From assembly GCA_014860845.1 (NCBI GenBank), contig JACZIY010000468.1, forward strand, positions 1-12,498: DNA of 12,498 nt. The letters are read 5' to 3'. A program made the translations under genes and the position numbers. Positions 8,325 through 12,498 of the stretch are shown one piece after another (the stretch's first letter is position 1; each line of letters begins with the position of its first letter). Under the pieces are notes generated by a model that was given only the letters and a program-made list of their open reading frames with translations, did not search any database and was not told the origin of the DNA. The stretch comes from Anaerolineaceae bacterium (GTDB lineage: Bacteria > Chloroflexota > Anaerolineae > Anaerolineales > Anaerolineaceae).

Positions 8325-8395
8325 TGGGGGTTCGTCTAATGGTAGGACAACTGACTCTGGATCAGTATGTAGGGGTTCGAGTCCTCTACCCCCAG
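8325..8395 (+). tRNA. tRNA-Gln (anticodon CUG)
   Basis: A complete cloverleaf can be drawn. The acceptor stem TGGGGGT (8325-8331) pairs with ACCCCCA (8388-8394), with discriminator G at 8395. The D stem is GTCT/GGAC. The anticodon stem ACTGA/TCAGT encloses loop CTCTGGA, with the anticodon CTG at 8357-8359. The T stem AGGGG/CCTCT holds the loop TTCGAGT. The terminal CCA is not encoded. The anticodon reads CAG codons. No convincing promoter of its own is visible in 8228-8324, so it may be read through from gltX. The rest of the non-coding stretch 8228-8530 holds only the hairpin described separately; I see nothing else in it. Confidence 0.95.
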
Positions 8396-8396
8396 C

Positions 8397-8432
8397 TAGC
8401 AAATGTGGCGGTCTAACCACCGCCACACGCTA
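8397..8432 (+). other. GC-rich hairpin after tRNA-Gln
   Basis: A perfect nine-base-pair stem (TGTGGCGGT at 8404-8412 with ACCGCCACA at 8419-8427) closes a six-base loop. Outer bases TAGC (8397-8400) and GCTA (8429-8432) add four pairs across a 3x1 internal loop. It starts two bases after the tRNA. It could end transcription or act as a processing or stabilising 3' structure, but no run of T follows it (the next bases are TATATATAGGGG), so it is not a typical intrinsic terminator. Confidence 0.6.
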
Positions 8433-8530
8433 TATATAGGGGTAATGAACAATAATATACTATGTTGAATTTCATTTTTAAGGCAACCTTACTGCGACCA
8501 GCCTTTATTTACACCGTCTCCCGTCTGATA

Positions 8531-10177
8531 TCATAGCTCCTTTCCTTTACCCGCAATGATTTGTCTCTGGATTTCCATCGGCCATTTTTCCGGCTCTTCG
8601 GAAGGATAAATCTTTAACTCAGGTCCATTTTGGGTCAGAAGGTCGTTATACTTGCAGTTAAGCACCTTGGCTGCTGCTTTCAACCCACTATTGGTTACAC
8701 CAGCCACTCCGTGACTCTCAGTGGATGCTCCGCACAGAAGTAAACCATCAAATTCTGTCCGGTTTCCAAATCCGCGTGGCCCCAGTTGTTTAATACTTTT
8801 AGCCGTGCCGTATAAGTTGCCATCAGTAGAGTTGATATAATGCACATTGGTGAGGGGGGTTCCCAGATCATACGAAACAATATGTCGGCTTAAACCGGGG
8901 ATTCGTTTCTCCAGTCCGTGAATCATTCGCCGGGCAAGATCTTCTTTTAATGCAATGTAGTCCTCTGGACGATTGCCGTGTTTTGATTCAGCCCACTGTG
9001 CAAATGGCTGATAACTGACAAAAGTAAATGCCTCGCAGGTGTGTAATCCTCTGCGCATCTTGGATGGGTCCTTAAGTGTTGTACAGGTCAGGAATAACAT
9101 CTCCGGTGCCTCCAGATGCAGAACATGATCCTCGAGTCCATTCCGGTAGAGAGTCTCCATATCAGCATTGTCATAATACCAGTTGTTGCCTGAATCAAGC
9201 CCTGCTGCCCGAAGGTCCAGATCAGTTGTGAAAAATAGACTCAGAGCTGAAGTGGAAAATTCGATCGATTCCTGTTTGTGCTGCAGTTTCTGGCTTAGTT
9301 TTTCACGGCCGATTAACTGGTCAAAAGTAACACCCGTATCTGCATTACTAATTACATAGCTTGCACACAGTTCGGTGCCATCCTCCAGGCGAACACCCAC
9401 TGCGCGTTGGTCCATCACCAGAATCTTTTTAACCCGCGTGTTGAGTTTCAGCTCCCCACCACAATTTATGAGAGCGTTTTCAAACGCTTGTGGAATGGCA
9501 CCTGCCCCGCCTAACGGATAATAAGCACCGTTAAAATAGTGTTCGGTAATACTGGCATGTATCAAAGCAGAAACTTCTGATGGAGGCATACCATGGTCTC
9601 CGGCTTGGCCAAGCAGGAATCCTTTTAAGACTGGGTCCTCGATAAACTGGTCAACCATCTTTTGTGCTGAACGAAATGCCCAATGCAATACAGAAGCAGC
9701 TGATGGTACCGCCTGAACTGCTTCCACAGGGTTGCTAACTTCCCCTAGATCATGCAGACTGTTCACAAGTTTGTTAATCATCCCCAAATAATCATCTATT
9801 CCTCTGGATTCCGCCGGAAAACGGGTTTTGAGTCGGGTAGCCAGATTATCTTTGCCTTTGGGGTAATCAAAACGCTGATCGCCGATATAAATATGGTCAT
9901 AGCCATCGGGATTAATTTCACAAAAAACCAGATCCTGTGAAACACCTAACCCCTGATAGACTCTGCTGAGACTCTCTCCCGGAAGTAAAGCGCCTATATA
10001 ATGCACACCGGGACTGTAGCTGTAACCTTGTTTCGTAAATGAATGAGTCCACCCGCCAGCCCGTTTGTGCTGTTCGCAGACCAGCACTTTCAACCCTGTT
10101 TGTGCCAGGGGAACCGCAGCGGCAAGGCCACCAGCACCAGATCCTATTACAATTACATCATAATCTGTCTTTGCCAT
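8531..10177 (-). CDS. FAD-dependent oxidoreductase, RetSat/CrtI-like
   Basis: This 548-residue flavoprotein belongs to the carotenoid desaturase/isomerase and retinol saturase superfamily. The N-terminus has the FAD Rossmann motif GSGAGG at residues 12-17, with Glu35 at the end of the second strand to bind ribose, followed by the AGG signature at 40-42 and the GVHYIG segment. A YYPLGG motif lies near 218-224 and the C-terminal FAD motif (LCGASTESHGVAG) near 477-490. The EQH..AGG.....F and GVHYIG pattern resembles all-trans-retinol 13,14-reductase and CRTISO more than classic phytoene desaturase. The substrate cannot be read from sequence and no carotenoid genes are nearby. AGGAG at 10183-10187 sets the start. 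Sampled lines are 43-63% GC, higher than the cell-wall genes, hinting at separate origin. Confidence 0.88.
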   Translation of the reverse strand: MAKTDYDVIVIGSGAGGLAAAVPLAQTGLKVLVCEQHKRAGGWTHSFTKQGYSYSPGVHYIGALLPGESLSRVYQGLGVSQDLVFCEINPDGYDHIYIGDQRFDYPKGKDNLATRLKTRFPAESRGIDDYLGMINKLVNSLHDLGEVSNPVEAVQAVPSAASVLHWAFRSAQKMVDQFIEDPVLKGFLLGQAGDHGMPPSEVSALIHASITEHYFNGAYYPLGGAGAIPQAFENALINCGGELKLNTRVKKILVMDQRAVGVRLEDGTELCASYVISNADTGVTFDQLIGREKLSQKLQHKQESIEFSTSALSLFFTTDLDLRAAGLDSGNNWYYDNADMETLYRNGLEDHVLHLEAPEMLFLTCTTLKDPSKMRRGLHTCEAFTFVSYQPFAQWAESKHGNRPEDYIALKEDLARRMIHGLEKRIPGLSRHIVSYDLGTPLTNVHYINSTDGNLYGTAKSIKQLGPRGFGNRTEFDGLLLCGASTESHGVAGVTNSGLKAAAKVLNCKYNDLLTQNGPELKIYPSEEPEKWPMEIQRQIIAGKGKEL

Positions 10178-10242
10178 GTAAACTCCTAATGTTGCTTTAA
10201 TTTAACGTCAAGATTTTGGTAAAAAGGATAACTTATTATTCT

Positions 10243-10497
10243 CTAATGCTTAAAATGGATAAATATCCGTCCAAAGTTTTTATCATCTTTTTCAACACGA
10301 TGATACAAATTTTTTACTTCAGGCTGATTAAGAAAACGCAGCACCCGTTTCTTTAATTGACCAGTACCTTTTCCCGGGATGATTTCCACAAGAGCAATCT
10401 TTTTATCCATTGCTTGTTGGAAAATATCATTAAGTGCCGCTTCAATTTTTTCTCCACGATTATAAATCTCATGCAGATCGAGCTTTAACTTTGCCAT
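10243..10497 (-). CDS. Stand-alone Smr-domain protein
   Basis: This 84-residue protein is essentially only an Smr domain. LDLHE sits at residues 6-10, and the IIPGKGTGQLKKRV stretch at about 39-52 corresponds to the family H/P-GKGTG-xL motif. Smr domains occur at the C-terminus of MutS2 and alone, and several are nucleic acid endonucleases; whether this one cleaves DNA or RNA is not shown. The ATG is the only possible start because a stop codon lies three codons upstream; the AAGGA there is very close to the ATG. It lies 65 bases upstream of the FAD oxidoreductase on the same strand, so the two may share a transcript, and it is divergent from the GntR gene. Confidence 0.85.
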   Translation of the reverse strand: MAKLKLDLHEIYNRGEKIEAALNDIFQQAMDKKIALVEIIPGKGTGQLKKRVLRFLNQPEVKNLYHRVEKDDKNFGRIFIHFKH

Positions 10498-10591
10498 TTC
10501 CTTTTAACTTCTCTGATCTTATCGTCATATTCATGTTCCTGAATTTAAGGTTTATTGCAAACAATTATGATAATCTATGCTATCTTGGTTT

Positions 10592-10597
10592 ATTATA
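10592..10597 (-). promoter_or_regulatory. Candidate -10 box for the Smr-oxidoreductase pair
   Basis: On the - strand these six bases read TATAAT exactly. The expected -35 position (about 10614-10620) holds no good match, so support is limited. Transcription would begin near 10585, leaving a leader of about 88 bases before the Smr start codon. It faces away from the GntR promoter, as expected for a divergent control region. Confidence 0.35.
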
Positions 10598-10621
10598 CAG
10601 GCCATTTCATTCGAATACCTC

Positions 10622-10649
10622 TTGACTTTTCTGCAAAATGAGATACAAT
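10622..10649 (+). promoter_or_regulatory. Sigma-70-type promoter for the GntR-SPFH operon
   Basis: TTGACT at 10622-10627 and TACAAT at 10644-10649 are separated by 16 bases; each differs from the consensus by one base. The start of transcription would be near 10656. This is the best conventional promoter in the window and sits directly upstream of the GntR gene. Confidence 0.7.
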
Positions 10650-10657
10650 AAAACAAA

Positions 10658-10689
10658 GAAACAATGACACAATAAATCAATGAAACAAT
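10658..10689 (+). repeat. A-rich leader with direct repeat, possible operator
   Basis: GAAACAAT occurs at 10658-10665 and again at 10682-10689, 24 bases apart, with a related ACACAAT (10667-10673) and ATCAAT between them. The stretch begins just after the predicted transcription start, where a repressor would block. GntR regulators commonly control their own operon, so it is a candidate binding site. The repeats are direct and low in complexity, not the palindrome usual for GntR dimers, so confidence is low. Confidence 0.3.
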
Positions 10690-10694
10690 ATGAA

Positions 10695-10706
10695 AGGAGT
10701 GTTTTG
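10695..10706 (+). promoter_or_regulatory. Ribosome site that sets the GntR start
   Basis: AGGAG at 10695-10699 lies four bases before an in-frame TTG at 10704. The upstream in-frame ATG at 10680 has no Shine-Dalgarno and falls inside the repeat leader. This favours TTG 10704 as the start. Confidence 0.55.
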
Positions 10707-11123
10707 AACGTATTAGAGGGGCGTATTAGTCTGGATTTCCGTGCAGAAAAACCGCTTTATCTCCAGATCGTTCGCCAAATAGAAAATTTGGTCGTCGACG
10801 GGATCATAAAACCTGGAGATCAACTTCCAACAGTAAGGTCGCTGGCGATTGACTTACGTATCAACTTCAGTACTGTTGCCCGAGCGTACCGAATTCTGGA
10901 TGAGCAAAAGTTAATTTCTACCCAGCGGGGTCGTGGTACTTATATTTGGGACGAAATCAGCGAAGGCAATCAAGCACCAATAAAGGATAGTAACCTGTTT
11001 TCAGAAATATTGGTCAGAATTACTGAAAATTTTTTCAGGGATGCATTCGAAACAGGTGCTTCACTGGAAGATATTGAACAAGAAATTTATCGGCAATTGG
11101 AATATTGGAAAAACAACAAATAA
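10704..11123 (+). CDS. GntR-family regulator, YtrA type
   Basis: About 139 residues from TTG 10704 (147 if ATG 10680 is used). The winged helix-turn-helix of the GntR family fills about residues 11-75, with the pattern PLYLQIVRQIE, then IIKPGDQLPTVRSLA, then NFSTVARAYRILDEQKLI and the wing QRGRGTYI. The rest is only a short helical tail (about 90-138) with no large ligand-binding domain. That marks the small YtrA-like subgroup, which usually controls adjacent membrane-protein genes. The SPFH gene follows 36 bases later, very probably co-transcribed, so an autoregulated operon in which this protein represses the SPFH gene is the likely arrangement. The inducing signal is unknown. Confidence 0.87.
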   Translation: MNVLEGRISLDFRAEKPLYLQIVRQIENLVVDGIIKPGDQLPTVRSLAIDLRINFSTVARAYRILDEQKLISTQRGRGTYIWDEISEGNQAPIKDSNLFSEILVRITENFFRDAFETGASLEDIEQEIYRQLEYWKNNK

Positions 11124-11144
11124 ACCATACGGTTTGTGAATATT

Positions 11145-11162
11145 GGAGGTAGGAAGAAAATG
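11145..11162 (+). promoter_or_regulatory. Ribosome site that sets the SPFH start
   Basis: GGAGGT at 11145-11150 is a near-perfect Shine-Dalgarno nine bases before ATG 11160. An in-frame GTG at 11136 lies upstream of this site and is therefore unlikely to be used. Confidence 0.75.
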
Positions 11163-12149
11163 GGAAAGTATCTTAAAATTAATCAATCGCAAAATCAATC
11201 TGATGGTGATTCTCAATCCGGACAGTCAAAAGTACCAACAGTTAAACCTCAGGATGTGACCCGCATCAGCGGTATAGCTGGCGCGTCATCCACAATATTC
11301 TTGGTGATTGGCGTCATTGCTGCCATCATAATGGATAATAAAGTTAATGAATGGATCATAGGAACTTTTATTATCTTGTGGACTCTGGTCGGGATTTATA
11401 TACTATTCGCGCTCAAAGTTGCCCAACAATGGGAGAAAGCAATAGTGCTGCGTTTAGGTCGTTTCAAGGGTCTCAAAGGACCTGGAATGTTTTGGATCAT
11501 TCCGGTTATTGACACAACACCGGTTTGGATTGATCACCGTGTGATGGTGACGCCATTTAATGCTGAAAAAACCCTCACAAAGGATACAGTCCCGGTTGAT
11601 GTGGATGCCGTGTTATTCTGGGTAGTGTGGGACGCCGAAAAAGCCGCACTGGAAGTAGAAAACTACCGCATTGCTATCGCATGGGCAGCTCAGACTGCCT
11701 TGAGAGAGATAATCGGGCAGATGACGCTCGCGGAAATTCTGGTAGGCCGTGCGGTGATGGATGAGCAATTGCAGAAAATCATTGACGAACGCACAACTCC
11801 TTGGGGTGTCTCCGTTCAAAGCGTGGAGATTCGTGATGTGATCATCCCGCAAGGGTTGGAAGATGCCATGTCTCAGCAGGCACAAGCCGAGCGTGAACGC
11901 CAATCTCGAGTTATCCTGGGGGAAGCTGAAATGCAGGTTGCTCATAGTTTTGCTGAAGCCTCATTGGCTTATGTTGACAACCCGACTGCCTTGCATCTAA
12001 GGGCGATGAATATGCTCTTTGAAGGATTGAAAGATAAGGGTGCCCTGGTGATCGTACCATCCAGTGCTGTCGATACCATGAACCTGGGAGGATTGAGTGG
12101 GATGGTATCCCTCGCCCAACAGAATCAGCCTCTCAAAAATAAACTTTAG
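11160..12149 (+). CDS. SPFH (stomatin/slipin-like) membrane protein
   Basis: This is a 329-residue protein. A polar Gln/Ser-rich N-terminus (about 1-35) is followed by two hydrophobic segments (about 39-58 and 64-85), then an SPFH/band 7 domain. Typical slipin features are QQWEKAIVLRLGRFKG, GPGMFWIIP.ID, LTKDTVPVDVDAVLFW, VENY, the WGVSVQSVEIRDVIIP stretch and the helical QQAQAERERQ linker. SPFH proteins form membrane-associated oligomers in ordered membrane regions. The C-terminus (from about 290) has a short hydrophobic, Gly-rich tail. Slipins are often next to an NfeD protease-like gene; none is visible here, and the upstream gene is instead a YtrA-type GntR regulator. A hairpin terminator follows about 20 bases downstream. 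Confidence 0.9.
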   Translation: MGKYLKINQSQNQSDGDSQSGQSKVPTVKPQDVTRISGIAGASSTIFLVIGVIAAIIMDNKVNEWIIGTFIILWTLVGIYILFALKVAQQWEKAIVLRLGRFKGLKGPGMFWIIPVIDTTPVWIDHRVMVTPFNAEKTLTKDTVPVDVDAVLFWVVWDAEKAALEVENYRIAIAWAAQTALREIIGQMTLAEILVGRAVMDEQLQKIIDERTTPWGVSVQSVEIRDVIIPQGLEDAMSQQAQAERERQSRVILGEAEMQVAHSFAEASLAYVDNPTALHLRAMNMLFEGLKDKGALVIVPSSAVDTMNLGGLSGMVSLAQQNQPLKNKL

Positions 12150-12169
12150 TAAGCCAAAATGGAAATGTA

Positions 12170-12204
12170 AAGGCTACCCAGAACTTTTCTAGGTAGCCTT
12201 ATTT
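12170..12204 (+). terminator. Intrinsic terminator of the GntR-SPFH operon
   Basis: AAGGCTACC (12170-12178) pairs perfectly with GGTAGCCTT (12192-12200) around a 13-base loop, followed by ATTT. The T-run is short but the stem is strong and it lies just after the SPFH stop. Confidence 0.7.
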
Positions 12205-12242
12205 AACGTGAAAGTCATTATTAAATTTTATAGGAATTAGAA

Positions 12243-12267
12243 AAAAGCAGCCTTTTCAGCTGCTTTT
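12243..12267. terminator. Bidirectional terminator between convergent genes
   Basis: AAAAGCAGC (12243-12251) and GCTGCTTTT (12259-12267) form a nine-pair stem with a seven-base loop. T-runs follow on both strands (TTTTCTTT on +, TTTTTTC on -). It lies eight bases beyond the stop codon of the - strand gene at the window end and is probably its terminator, as well as a backstop for the SPFH operon. Confidence 0.82.
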
Positions 12268-12274
12268 CTTTGGA

Positions 12275-12498
12275 TTAGTATTCTTCATCCTCATCCAACC
12301 AGTCATCTTCATCTTCTTCTTCTAAACTGGTCAATTCACCCCATTCATCTGCTTCATCATCTTCGTCATTGTCCCATGGTTCTTCAGGTATTGAATCAGC
12401 TGAGGGTGTGTAGGTTATACATCCTTTATCGGGATCCAGCTCTATCAAAGCGGCTGAACAAAAACCTTCATCTAAAAATTCACAATCCTCATAATGAC
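12275..12498 (-). CDS. Unrecognised acidic Cys-containing protein (C-terminal part)
   Basis: An open - strand frame enters from the window edge and ends at TAA (12277-12275), giving the last 73 residues; the start is outside. I do not recognise the family. The first 30 residues contain Cys at fragment positions 5, 13 and 26 (C-x7-C-x12-C) within short hydrophobic and aromatic stretches, possibly a small metal- or disulfide-stabilised fold whose first Cys may lie upstream. The last 32 residues are extremely acidic: 21 are Asp or Glu, interrupted by Trp and Leu. A clear bidirectional terminator follows the stop, and the frame keeps an even, protein-like composition, which support a real gene. 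Such acidic tails are seen in proteins that bind basic partners or metal, but no function is claimed. Confidence 0.7.
   Translation of the reverse strand, partial: HYEDCEFLDEGFCSAALIELDPDKGCITYTPSADSIPEEPWDNDEDDEADEWGELTSLEEEDEDDWLDEDEEY

Noticed and set aside
8376..8395. tRNA-Gln 3' end as an integration (att) site for a mobile element
   Set aside because: No second copy of the tRNA 3' end was found downstream in the window, and no integrase or phage gene is present.
8480..8510. AAGGC...GCCTTTATTT as a terminator after tRNA-Gln
   Set aside because: Only five pairs with a 16-base loop, and the wrong polarity for ending the - strand oxidoreductase transcript.
10434..10625. 63-residue + strand open frame across the Smr start and divergent region
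   Set aside because: It overlaps the Smr gene on the opposite strand, runs through both promoter regions, and its protein shows no family pattern.
12149..12274. Two hairpins in a row as a structured small RNA
   Set aside because: Each is better explained as a terminator for one of the convergent genes, and no promoter is visible between them.

Overview
The window reads as a chromosomal segment of a low-to-moderate GC bacterium, most likely a Chloroflexota member near Anaerolineae. This placement is inferred from the overall look of the MreC, PBP2 and RodA proteins and the mreBCD-mrdA-minCDE-rodA gene order; clostridia share that gene order, so the phylum call is moderate. There is no CRISPR array, transposase, integrase or phage gene. 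I found no complete new system; the less ordinary material is in the second half.

Bases 1-8227, all on the + strand, are a tight cell-shape and division cluster followed by a translation gene. It runs mreB (3' end only), mreC, mreD, mrdA (PBP2), minC, minD, minE, rodA and gltX, with gaps from a few overlapping bases to about 32 bases. MreB/C/D, PBP2 and RodA build side-wall peptidoglycan, and MinC/D/E position the division septum. A perfect extended -10 box before minC suggests a second promoter that could uncouple minCDE-rodA-gltX from mreBCD-mrdA. gltX is followed by tRNA-Gln(CUG), which a non-discriminating GluRS would charge first with glutamate, and then by a strong GC-rich hairpin.

Bases 8531-10497 are on the - strand. 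A small stand-alone Smr-domain protein lies upstream of a RetSat/CrtI-type FAD oxidoreductase with a visibly higher GC content than the cell-wall genes. The Smr gene is divergent from the next + strand pair, with promoter-like boxes facing both ways in 10498-10703.

Bases 10704-12149 (+) hold a short YtrA-type GntR repressor and a two-TM SPFH (stomatin/slipin-like) protein, probably one operon controlled by its own first gene. It ends at a hairpin terminator. A second, bidirectional hairpin follows, shared with a convergent - strand gene cut by the window end; only its Cys-containing, extremely acidic C-terminus is visible.
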